From Ruegeria sp. (GTDB lineage: Bacteria > Pseudomonadota > Alphaproteobacteria > Rhodobacterales > Rhodobacteraceae): 55,878 bases of DNA. The stretch is taken from assembly GCF_028066395.1 (NCBI RefSeq), contig NZ_JALCBM010000024.1, positions 1 to 55,878 on the forward strand, read 5' to 3'. The notes beneath the pieces are model-generated. The model saw nothing but the letters and a program-made list of their open reading frames with translations. It ran no database searches and was not told where the DNA came from. A program made the translations under genes and the position numbers. How positions within the stretch are numbered: the first letter of the stretch is position 1; each line of letters starts with the position of its first letter. Below, piece after piece: positions 1 to 7,744 of this stretch.

Positions 1-54
1 CGCGGCCATGTCACCGGCACGTTCTTTCACCTGATTGCAGAGGCCTCGGCATGA
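1..54 (+). CDS. cobB: C-terminal end of an upstream cobalamin gene, probably cobyrinate a,c-diamide synthase (partial)
   Basis: The window opens inside a reading frame whose last residues read GHVTGTFFHLIAEASA before a TGA at 52-54. That TGA overlaps the cobA start as ATGA. The GTFFHLIA ending fits the end of the glutamine amidotransferase domain of CobB, which amidates the a and c side chains of (hydrogeno)cobyrinate. The cobA and cobF genes that follow support a cobalamin role. Only 17 codons are visible, so the CobB assignment is an inference and another cob gene is possible. Confidence 0.5.
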   Translation, partial: RGHVTGTFFHLIAEASA

Positions 55-779
55 GCGGTTTTGTCTCTTTCATCGGCTCCGGCCCGGGCGACCCGGAGCT
101 GTTGACCCTGAAGGCTGTCAACCGGATGGGCAAAGCCGATGCGGTGCTGTTCGACGACCTTAGCAGCGGTCCGATCCTAAGCCATGCGCGTGAGGATGCC
201 GATCTGGTGGGCGTGGGCAAGCGCGCCGGTCGACCGTCACCCAAGCAGGATCATGTCAGCCGGTTGCTGGTGGAATACGCGCAGACCGGCCAGCATGTGG
301 TGCGCCTGAAATCGGGCGATGGCGGCATGTTCGGACGGCTTGAGGAGGAACTGGTGGCCCTGCGTGAGGCCGGGATCGACTATGAGATCATCCCCGGCAT
401 CCCCTCGGCCGTGGCAGCGGCGGCGGCGGCGGGTATCCCGCTGACCCGACGGCTGACGGCGCGGCGGGTGCAGTTTGTCACCGGCCATGATGTCAGCGGC
501 AAGCTGCCCAAGGACCTCAACCTGCCCGCGCTGGCTGATGCGGGCGCGACCACCGTCGTGTTCATGGGCAAACGCACCTTCCCGCTGCTGGTCGAGGCGC
601 TGAATGCCCATGGCCTGTCGCTGGATACGCCCGCGCTGATGGCCGAATCCGTCTCGACCCCCGACCAGGTGTTGCATCGGTCGACCATCGGTGCGCTGTC
701 GGACCGACTGGCGGAAGAGATTGGAACCGCCCCCGCCCTGATCCTCTATGGCCCTTTGGCGGAGTTCGACGATGATTGA
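51..779 (+). CDS. cobA: Uroporphyrinogen-III C-methyltransferase (SUMT)
   Basis: 242 residues, the usual length of a stand-alone SUMT. The enzyme transfers two methyl groups from SAM to uroporphyrinogen III to give precorrin-2, the branch point to cobalamin and siroheme. The SAM-binding loop GSGPGD is at residues 9-14, followed by the RLKSGDGGMFGR segment (more usually RLKGGDPFIFGR) and the PGIPSAVAAAAAAGIPLTRR region. The absence of a fused siroheme synthase domain, together with the next gene cobF, points to the cobalamin route. The start overlaps the stop of the upstream gene (ATGA), and the gene overlaps cobF by 8 bp, so translation is probably coupled. Confidence 0.93.
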   Translation: MSGFVSFIGSGPGDPELLTLKAVNRMGKADAVLFDDLSSGPILSHAREDADLVGVGKRAGRPSPKQDHVSRLLVEYAQTGQHVVRLKSGDGGMFGRLEEELVALREAGIDYEIIPGIPSAVAAAAAAGIPLTRRLTARRVQFVTGHDVSGKLPKDLNLPALADAGATTVVFMGKRTFPLLVEALNAHGLSLDTPALMAESVSTPDQVLHRSTIGALSDRLAEEIGTAPALILYGPLAEFDDD

Positions 780-1515
780 GCTGATCCTGATCGGCATCGG
801 CACCGGCAACCCCGATCACGTGACCTTTCAGGGCGCGCAGGCGATCCGCGAGGCCGATCTGATCCTGATCCCGCGCAAGGGTGACAACAAGGCCGATCTG
901 GCCGGAATTCGCGAGCAGATCATCGCGCAGGTCACCGAAACGCCGCCGCAGATCGCCTATTTCGACATCCCGCAGCGCCGGGCTGAGGACGGGTATCTGC
1001 GCGGCGTGGACGACTGGCATGACGCGATTGCGCTGCGCTGGCGTGCGGCGATGGATGCGCGTCCGCAGGCGCGCAAGGTGGCGCTGCTGATCTGGGGCGA
1101 TCCGTCGCTTTACGACAGCTCTCTGCGGATTGCCTCGCGGCTGGACCCGCAGCCGAAAACACAGGTGATCCCCGGCATCACCGCGCTGCAGGCGCTGACG
1201 GCGGCGCATGCGATCCCGATCAACGATATCGGTGCGCCTTATATCGTCACCACAGGCCGCCGCCTGCGCGACGAAGGTTGGCCCGCAGAGGCGTCGAAAG
1301 TCGCCGTTATGCTGGACGGCGAATGCTCGTTCCAGAGTCTGGAGATGGCAGAGTATGACATCTGGTGGGGCGCCTATGTGGGTATGGCCGAGGAAATCCT
1401 GATCAAAGGCCCGCTGGATCAGGTGGCGGATGAAATTCTGCAAACCCGCGCCGCTGCCCGGTCGGAACACGGCTGGATCATGGATATCTATCTGCTGAAA
1501 AAGCGCGGGGGCTGA
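772..1515 (+). CDS. cobF: Precorrin-6A synthase (deacetylating)
   Basis: 247 residues. CobF methylates C-1 of precorrin-5 and releases the extruded acetyl group, giving precorrin-6A. This step is specific to the aerobic cobalamin pathway. The protein has a tetrapyrrole-methylase fold with the SAM loop GIGTGNPDH near residues 8-16, a WGDPSLYDSS segment and a PGITALQALTAAHAIPIND segment typical of CobF. The ATG at 772 lies inside the end of cobA; an in-frame start at 748 would add eight residues upstream of the conserved IELILIGIG beginning and is less likely. It is the last gene of the visible cob cluster. Confidence 0.93.
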   Translation: MIELILIGIGTGNPDHVTFQGAQAIREADLILIPRKGDNKADLAGIREQIIAQVTETPPQIAYFDIPQRRAEDGYLRGVDDWHDAIALRWRAAMDARPQARKVALLIWGDPSLYDSSLRIASRLDPQPKTQVIPGITALQALTAAHAIPINDIGAPYIVTTGRRLRDEGWPAEASKVAVMLDGECSFQSLEMAEYDIWWGAYVGMAEEILIKGPLDQVADEILQTRAAARSEHGWIMDIYLLKKRGG

Positions 1516-1617
1516 CCGGAATTCTGACCCGCGCGCCCATGCGTGACAAACTGCGTGCGCTCATTAGCGATTTCTGGCAACACTCAGGCATCCGACGTCA
1601 AAGGAAGGTGCCCCGCG

Positions 1618-2076
1618 ATGAAAGCGTTCCTGTCCGCCCTGTGCCTGCTGGCCCTGCCCGCCTGGGCGACCGAGCCCCTTGCCGGATGGGCCATCTATCC
1701 GACCAGCAAAAGCTATGACCAACTGGTCGATGCCACTAAGACGGCGATCAAGGAAAACGGGCTGATCGTAGTGACGCAGGCCGGCCCGACCAAAGCGGCG
1801 GCTGCGCGCGGGATCACCATTCCCGGCAATCGGGTGATCGGAGCGTTCAACAATGATTATGCGGTGCGGGTGCTGGAAACCTCGACCGCCGCGATGATCG
1901 AGGCGCCAATCCGCTTCTACGTGACCGAAGATGAGGATGGCACCGCCACCCTGTCTTACAAGACGCCCAGCTTTGTCTTTGCCCCCTATCTGCCCGAAGG
2001 CAGTGCAGCTTTGGCCGAAATTGCCGAAGAATTGGACAACAGGTTTCAGGATATCGCTGAATCCGCAGTCAAATAG
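1618..2076 (+). CDS. Periplasmic DUF302 domain protein
   Basis: 152 residues with a clear Sec signal peptide: MKAFLSALCLLALPAWA, cleavage probably after AWA near residue 17. The mature part shows the DUF302 pattern, with YDQLVDATKTAIKENGLIVV near the start and an NDYAVRVLE / EAPIRFYV core. The family has a small alpha/beta fold and no settled biochemical role; some members are linked to metal or redox stress. The ATG at 1618 is chosen over the longer frame from 1543 because it begins the signal peptide and has AAGGAAGG about 10 nt upstream. The 102 bp after cobF suggests its own transcription unit. Confidence 0.75.
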   Translation: MKAFLSALCLLALPAWATEPLAGWAIYPTSKSYDQLVDATKTAIKENGLIVVTQAGPTKAAAARGITIPGNRVIGAFNNDYAVRVLETSTAAMIEAPIRFYVTEDEDGTATLSYKTPSFVFAPYLPEGSAALAEIAEELDNRFQDIAESAVK

Positions 2077-2156
2077 TCACACTGGTGTGATCCGCCTTGC
2101 GTCCCGCGCTGTCCTCCGCAATCTGCAATGCAACGCAAATACCCGGAGCATGACTG

Positions 2157-3776
2157 ATGCAGGACCCCTCACCCCGCGCTGCGGATCTTCTGGCCCAACG
2201 CCTGTATGAGGCCGGATGCCGCCACGCCTTTGGAATGCCGGGGGGTGAGGTTCTGACGCTGGTCGATGCGCTGGAAAAGGCGGGCATCACCTTTCACCTG
2301 ACCAAACACGAAAACGCCGCCGGTTTCATGGCCGAGGCCGTGCATCACCGCGACCGCGCGCCTGCCATTCTGGTGGCGACGCTGGGTCCCGGCGCGATGA
2401 ACGGGATCAATGTGGTGGCCAATGCGCTGCAGGACCGGGTGCCGATGATCGTGCTGACCGGCTGCGTCGATGCGGATGAGGCGCTGACCTATACCCATCA
2501 GGTAATGGATCATGCGCAGGTCTACCGCTCGATCACCAAGGGCACCTTCATGCTGACCGCCGATGGGGCCGATATCATCGCCGACAAGGCCGTGTCGCTG
2601 GCCAATCAGCCGCGCCCCGGTCCGGTGCATATCGATGTGCCGATCTCGGTTGCCGACATGCGGGTGACGGGCGTGAAAACGCGACGGCTGGCCAAGGCTG
2701 CCCCGGTGGCGCCGGGTGGTGAATGTCTGGAACAGGCCCGCCGCTGGGTGGCGCAGGCGGAACGGCCCATCGCCATTGTTGGTCTGGACGTGCTTTATGA
2801 CGATTCACACTGCATCGTGCAGGCCTTTCTGGAACATTTCGGCATTCCCTTCGTGACCACCTACAAGGCCAAGGGTGTTGTGCCCGAGGATCATCCCTTG
2901 TGTCTGGGTGGCGCGGGCCTGTCGCCGCTGGCGGACAAACATCTGTTGCCGCTGGTGGAACAATCCGATCTGGTGCTGTGTCTGGGCTATGACCCGATCG
3001 AGATGCGCCCCGGCTGGCGCGAGGTCTGGGACCCCAAAGACAAGCGTGTCATCGACATTTCCGCCGTGGTCAACGACCACTACATGCATCAGGCCGGGCT
3101 TAATCTGGTGGCCGATACCGGCACCACGCTGGAGGCCATCGCCAAGGGCAACCCCGCGCGCGATACCTGGGTGGGTGGCGAACCGGCGCAGGTCAAGGCG
3201 GCACTGGCGCTGGCCTTTCCCACGGATGAAGACTGGGGCCCGGCAGCGGTGATCGCCGAAACCCGCGCCGCCCTGCCGCCCGAGACGCTGGCCACCGCCG
3301 ACAGCGGCGCGCATCGCATCCTGCTGAGCCAGATGTGGACCTGCCACGAGGAACGCGGGCTGATCCAGTCCTCGGCACTGTGTACCATGGGCTGCGCGGT
3401 GCCGATGGCAATCGGTCTGCAACTGGCCGAACCCGACCGCCCCGTCATCAGCTTTTCCGGCGATGCCGGGTTCCTGATGGTTGCCGGAGAACTGTCGACC
3501 GCCGCCGAAATGGGCGGCAACCCGATCTTTCTGGTCTTTGTCGATGCCAGCCTCGCACTGATCGAGCTGAAACAGCGCCAGCGCCAGATGGGCAACCGGG
3601 GTGTCGATTTCGACCGCCACGACTTTGCCGCCATGGGCCGCGCCTTTGGCGGCAACGGCCACACCGTGCGCAACCGGGCCGAACTGCGCGCCGCGTTGCA
3701 AGAGGCCTTGAACGCCGACCGCTTCACCGTTATCGCGGCTGAGATTGACCGAGGAGGATATGATGGCCGCATCTGA
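2157..3776 (+). CDS. Thiamine diphosphate-dependent enzyme, acetolactate synthase-like large chain
   Basis: 539 residues with the three-domain layout of the acetolactate synthase/2-oxoacid decarboxylase family. The N-terminal pyrimidine-binding domain contains AFGMPGGEVL and HENAAGFMAEA, where Glu52 would activate the cofactor. A central domain follows. The C-terminal diphosphate-binding domain starts its motif at about residue 435, as GDA-X25-D instead of the usual GDG-X24-27-NN. The substrate cannot be read from sequence. It overlaps the CoA-transferase gene by 14 bp, so the two probably work on linked substrates. No ilvN-like regulatory subunit lies nearby, which argues against ordinary branched-chain amino acid synthesis. 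GGAG at 2144 supports the ATG at 2157. Confidence 0.8.
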   Translation: MQDPSPRAADLLAQRLYEAGCRHAFGMPGGEVLTLVDALEKAGITFHLTKHENAAGFMAEAVHHRDRAPAILVATLGPGAMNGINVVANALQDRVPMIVLTGCVDADEALTYTHQVMDHAQVYRSITKGTFMLTADGADIIADKAVSLANQPRPGPVHIDVPISVADMRVTGVKTRRLAKAAPVAPGGECLEQARRWVAQAERPIAIVGLDVLYDDSHCIVQAFLEHFGIPFVTTYKAKGVVPEDHPLCLGGAGLSPLADKHLLPLVEQSDLVLCLGYDPIEMRPGWREVWDPKDKRVIDISAVVNDHYMHQAGLNLVADTGTTLEAIAKGNPARDTWVGGEPAQVKAALALAFPTDEDWGPAAVIAETRAALPPETLATADSGAHRILLSQMWTCHEERGLIQSSALCTMGCAVPMAIGLQLAEPDRPVISFSGDAGFLMVAGELSTAAEMGGNPIFLVFVDASLALIELKQRQRQMGNRGVDFDRHDFAAMGRAFGGNGHTVRNRAELRAALQEALNADRFTVIAAEIDRGGYDGRI

Positions 3777-4947
3777 AGGACCCCTGAAGGGCGTCAAGGT
3801 TCTGGACCTCAGCCGTATTCTGGCCGGACCCACCAGCACGCAGTTGCTGGGCGATCTGGGCGCAACTGTCATCAAGATCGAAAACCCCGCAACCGGGGGT
3901 GACGACACACGGCAATGGGGCCCTCCTTACGTCGAGGATGCAGACGGCAATCGCTCGGACCTGAGCGCCTATTTCATGTCCTCGAACCGGAACAAAAAAT
4001 CGGTCGCGCTGGATATCGCCACGCCCGAAGGTCAGGCCGAGATCCGGCGGCTGGCGTCCCATGCGGATATCCTGATCGAGAATTTCAAACCCGGCGGGCT
4101 GGCCAAATACGGGCTGGACTATGCGACCCTGTCGCAGGAGTTCCCGGATTTGGTCTATTGCTCGATCTCGGGCTACGGCCAGACCGGGCCGAATGCGTCG
4201 AAACCGGGCTATGACCTGATGGCGCAGGGATATGGCGGGATCATGTCGCTGACGGGCGACCCGCAGGGCGCGCCGATGAAGGTTGGCGTGGGCATCGCGG
4301 ATGTGATGTGCGGCATGTACGCCACCGTCGGCATTCTGGCCGCCCTGCGTCACCGTGACCTGACCGGCGAGGGCCAGCAGATCGATCTGGCGCTGGTCGA
4401 TGCGCAGATCGCCTGGCTGATCAATGAGGGCGTGAATTACCTGACCTCGGGCAATGTCCCGCAGCGGCGCGGCAACGGGCACCCCAATATCGTGCCTTAT
4501 GATGTTTATGAAACCTCGGACGGGCATGTGATCCTTGCGGTCGGCAATGACAGCCAGTTCCAGCGGTTCTGCGGCTTTATCGGCCATCCCGAACTGGCCG
4601 AGGACGCAAGATTTGCCACCAACCCCGCCCGTCTGGAACATCGCGACGCGCTGAATGCCATCCTGCGCCCGGCGGTGCAGACACTGGACACACGCGCCGT
4701 GATCGACGGGCTTGAGGCGCTGAAAGTGCCGGTCGGGCCGGTGCAGACGCTGGATCAGGTTTTCGACACCGATCAGGTCGCCGCACGGCAGATGCAGATC
4801 GACCTGCAGGCCGCCCCCGGACCGGTGCAATTGATCGGGAATCCCCTGCATCTGTCACGCACGCCTGTAACATATCGCAGCGCGCCACCGGTCTGCGGGG
4901 CCGACACTCAGGCCGTGTTGAGCGCCGAAAACCCCTTTGATGATTGA
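3763..4947 (+). CDS. CaiB/BaiF family (class III) CoA-transferase
   Basis: 394 residues, normal for the family. These enzymes move CoA between acids through an aspartyl-CoA intermediate. The expected Asp is at about residue 180 in GIADVMCGMYAT, matching the catalytic Asp of formyl-CoA transferase. Other signatures are LDLSRILAGPTSTQLLGDLGA near the start and NFKPGGLAKYGLDY. The start at 3763 is chosen because GAGGAGG at 3751-3757 is 5 nt upstream; ATG 3760 and TTG 3745 are alternatives. The gene begins inside the 3' end of the thiamine-diphosphate enzyme gene and is followed by a strong terminator. Its acyl donor and acceptor are unknown. Confidence 0.88.
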   Translation: MAASEGPLKGVKVLDLSRILAGPTSTQLLGDLGATVIKIENPATGGDDTRQWGPPYVEDADGNRSDLSAYFMSSNRNKKSVALDIATPEGQAEIRRLASHADILIENFKPGGLAKYGLDYATLSQEFPDLVYCSISGYGQTGPNASKPGYDLMAQGYGGIMSLTGDPQGAPMKVGVGIADVMCGMYATVGILAALRHRDLTGEGQQIDLALVDAQIAWLINEGVNYLTSGNVPQRRGNGHPNIVPYDVYETSDGHVILAVGNDSQFQRFCGFIGHPELAEDARFATNPARLEHRDALNAILRPAVQTLDTRAVIDGLEALKVPVGPVQTLDQVFDTDQVAARQMQIDLQAAPGPVQLIGNPLHLSRTPVTYRSAPPVCGADTQAVLSAENPFDD

Positions 4948-4966
4948 AACACATTGCCTATTTCGG

Positions 4967-5008
4967 CGGCATGTTGCTGAAACATGCCGTTGAATCGGCG
5001 GTTTTTTT
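4967..5008 (+). terminator. Rho-independent terminator after the CoA-transferase gene
   Basis: CGGCATGTT (4967-4975) pairs perfectly with AACATGCCG (4981-4989) around a 5-nt loop. A second short GCCG/CGGC hairpin follows, and then seven T residues at 5002-5008. It begins about 20 nt after the CoA-transferase stop and separates that unit from the TTC38/opg unit. Confidence 0.8.
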
Positions 5009-5127
5009 CACCTTTCACACACACAGCTTTTCACCAATTCGAGAGCAGGGTCGATACTGTTACGACGCGCCTGCACACTCTGCTAAATCGAACAATGTAG
5101 AATTTCGCAATCAGATTGGACCCGAGC

Positions 5128-6498
5128 ATGAAACAAGACGTTTTTGGACAGATGAACACTCTGACCCAGCCCGCAAGTGTCGAGGCGTGGGATGGTGTTC
5201 TGCTCGGGTTCATGGCGCATGCGGCGGTCACCCCGCAACATTTGGGCAAAGTGCTGGAGCTTGAGCCGGACTTTGCGCTGGGTCACGCGATCAAGGGTCT
5301 GTTCATGGTTCTGCTGGGCCGTCGCGAAATGCTGCCGGTTGCGGTCGAAGCGCTGAACGCGGCCAATGCGGCGATGGCGCGTCAGCCGGTTTCCGCCCGC
5401 GAACAGCTCTATGTCGAGGCGCTGTCCCTGTATCTGGCCGGGCATCTGGTGCAGGCCGTGCAGAAATTCGAAGACATCCTGCGCGATCATCCGCAGGACA
5501 CGCTGGCGATGAAGCTCAGCCATGCGACCCGCTTTGTACTGGGCGATGCGCAGGGGATGCGCCGGTCGATCGAACGAGTGATGCCCACCTATGCGCCGGA
5601 TCACGCGGGCCGTGGATATCTGCTGGGCTGTCAGGCCTTCGCGCTTGAGGAAACCGGCGCCTATGACAAGGCCGAGATTGCCGGGCGTCAGGCTCTGTGG
5701 ATGGTGTCGGACGATGCCTGGGGCCTGCATGCGGTTGCGCATGTGCACGACATGACCGGCAATGCCGCACAGGGTCTGGACTGGCTGGCCGGGCGCGAGG
5801 ACGCCTGGGCCCACTGCCACAACTTCCGCTATCACGTCTGGTGGCACAAGGCGCTGATGCATCTGGATCTGGGTCAGGTCGATCAGGTGATGGAGCTTTA
5901 TGACACCCATATCCGTCAGGACAAGACCGACGATTACCGTGACATCTCGAACGCAACCTCGCTGCTGTCTCGGTTGGAGCTTGAGGGCGTCAATGTCGGC
6001 AATCGCTGGGAAGAGCTGGCCGATCTCAGCGCCGCCCGCACCGAGGATGGCTGCCTGATCTTCGCCGATCTGCACTATCTGCTGGCCCTGACCGGCGACA
6101 ACCGCACCGATGCAACCGCCAAGATGCTGGGCCGCATCCGCAAGGACGCCGAACAGCCCAAGGACGACACCGCCCGGCGCATGGCCAATCCCGGTCTTTC
6201 GGCGGCGATGGGGCTTGAGGCCTTTGGTGACGGGCAATACGAGATCGCCTTCGACCACCTGTCGCATGCGCGCGGATCAATGCAACTGGCTGGTGGCAGT
6301 CACGCGCAACGTGATGTATTCGAGCGCATCACAATTGATTCCGGCCTGCGCGCCGGGCGTCTGGACGCGGTTGAGCGCATTCTGGACGACCGTCGCGCCA
6401 AACGGGCCGGGGGCGAGGATAACTACGCATTGGCGCGCCGCGCATTGATCGAAACGGCCCGCGACCGCGGCGACGCCCAAAGCGTCCCCGCCGAATAA
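5128..6498 (+). CDS. Tetratricopeptide repeat protein 38 (TTC38)-like protein
   Basis: 456 residues, cytoplasmic (no signal peptide or membrane helix). It is built from helical TPR-like pairs, including QLYVEALSLYLAGHLVQAV and RGYLLGCQAFALEETGAYD. The middle carries the His-rich stretch that marks the TTC38 family, WGLHAVAHVHDM and NFRYHVWWHKALMHLDLG. The family occurs from bacteria to humans and its function is unknown. ATG 5128 is preferred; TTG 5116 and ATG 5152 are alternatives. Its stop is only 28 bp before opgC, so it may be co-transcribed with the glucan genes, but no functional link is known. Confidence 0.8.
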   Translation: MKQDVFGQMNTLTQPASVEAWDGVLLGFMAHAAVTPQHLGKVLELEPDFALGHAIKGLFMVLLGRREMLPVAVEALNAANAAMARQPVSAREQLYVEALSLYLAGHLVQAVQKFEDILRDHPQDTLAMKLSHATRFVLGDAQGMRRSIERVMPTYAPDHAGRGYLLGCQAFALEETGAYDKAEIAGRQALWMVSDDAWGLHAVAHVHDMTGNAAQGLDWLAGREDAWAHCHNFRYHVWWHKALMHLDLGQVDQVMELYDTHIRQDKTDDYRDISNATSLLSRLELEGVNVGNRWEELADLSAARTEDGCLIFADLHYLLALTGDNRTDATAKMLGRIRKDAEQPKDDTARRMANPGLSAAMGLEAFGDGQYEIAFDHLSHARGSMQLAGGSHAQRDVFERITIDSGLRAGRLDAVERILDDRRAKRAGGEDNYALARRALIETARDRGDAQSVPAE

Positions 6499-6526
6499 GA
6501 CAAAGACCAAGAAGGACAGAAAACGT

Positions 6527-7744
6527 ATGGCGACCATATCGCCCGCTTCTGATTTTGCACCCGCTGCGGCCTCGGCTGCAACCCCTGCCCGCACGCGCGA
6601 CCCGCGACTGGATTTCTATCGCGGCATCGCGATGTTCATCATCCTGATCGCCCATATCCCCAACGATCCATGGGCGCGCTGGATACCGGCCCGCTTCGGT
6701 TATTCCGACGCGACCGAGATTTTCGTGTTCTGCTCGGGCATGGCCTCGGCCATCGCCTTTGGCGGCGCGTTCTTGAAAAAGGGCTGGTGGATGGGCACCG
6801 CGCGCGTCGCCTTCCGCATCTGGCAGGTCTATTGGGCGCATATCGCGCTGTTCTTCTTTGTCGCCATGACCATGGCTGCGCTGAACGAGACGGGGTTGTT
6901 TGAAAAGAACTATATCTCGTCCCTGAACCTGCAGCATTTCTTCAACGATCCAGCGCCGCAACTGGTTGGGATTTTCACCCTGACCTATGTGCCCAACTAC
7001 TTTGACATCCTGCCGATGTATCTGGTGGTTCTGGCGCTGATGCCACTTTACATGGCGCTCTACCGCGTCAGCTTCTGGCTGATGGCAGCGGTGTCGGTCG
7101 CCATCTGGTTCATCGCCCAGACCGGCGCGCTGGCCCTTCCGGCCGAGCCCTGGTCCGAGCGTCAGTGGTTCTTCAACCCGTTCGGCTGGCAATTGCTGTT
7201 CTTCACCGGCTTTGCCTTCATGCGCGGCTGGATACCGGCCCCGCCAGTGTCGAAAACCCTGATCTGGCTGGCGATTGCCTTCGTGGTTCTGTCCGCCCCC
7301 TTCGGGTCGTGGAAAGTCTTTACCTGGATCAACACTGCAGCGCCCGATCTGGGTGCGGTGCTCCGCAAGGGCTGGCCCCTGACCGAAGAGCTGCGCGGCA
7401 AGACCGAGTTTGGCTTGCTGCGCTATGTCCATTTCCTGTCGCTGGCCTATCTGGGCTGGGTCGCTGCCGGTGAACACGGCCACCGCCTGATCGCCACCGG
7501 CCACGGAACGGCGGCGCGCATCTGGCAAGGGCTGCTGGCCGTCATCACCAAGGTCGGGCAGCAATCGCTGGCGGTCTTCGTGTTCTCGATGGCAGCGGCA
7601 CGCCTGATCGGGGTCGCCCTGGATCAGAGCGGGCGGGATGTTGCCAGCGTCTTTGCCGCCAACATGATTGGCTTTGCCATGATCATCGGCGTGGCCTATC
7701 TGGCCGCGTGGTTCAAGTCACAACCATGGAAGTCGAAGAAATGA
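6527..7744 (+). CDS. opgC: OpgC-type membrane acyltransferase (osmoregulated periplasmic glucan succinylation)
   Basis: 405 residues with about ten hydrophobic helices, consistent with an inner-membrane acyltransferase. The beginning RDPRLDFYRGIAMFIILIAH is characteristic of OpgC proteins, which add succinyl groups to periplasmic glucans. The adjoining opgG and opgH genes place it in the glucan pathway. A known parallel is the opgGIHC operon of Rhodobacter sphaeroides, where opgC comes last; here it comes first. The stop overlaps the opgG start as ATGA, so the three genes are probably translated together. Confidence 0.88.
   Translation: MATISPASDFAPAAASAATPARTRDPRLDFYRGIAMFIILIAHIPNDPWARWIPARFGYSDATEIFVFCSGMASAIAFGGAFLKKGWWMGTARVAFRIWQVYWAHIALFFFVAMTMAALNETGLFEKNYISSLNLQHFFNDPAPQLVGIFTLTYVPNYFDILPMYLVVLALMPLYMALYRVSFWLMAAVSVAIWFIAQTGALALPAEPWSERQWFFNPFGWQLLFFTGFAFMRGWIPAPPVSKTLIWLAIAFVVLSAPFGSWKVFTWINTAAPDLGAVLRKGWPLTEELRGKTEFGLLRYVHFLSLAYLGWVAAGEHGHRLIATGHGTAARIWQGLLAVITKVGQQSLAVFVFSMAAARLIGVALDQSGRDVASVFAANMIGFAMIIGVAYLAAWFKSQPWKSKK

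Noticed and set aside
2157..4947. Oxalyl-CoA decarboxylase plus formyl-CoA transferase pair
   Set aside because: The CoA-transferase would fit, but the TPP enzyme lacks the look of oxalyl-CoA decarboxylase around the cofactor motifs and resembles acetolactate synthase-like proteins.
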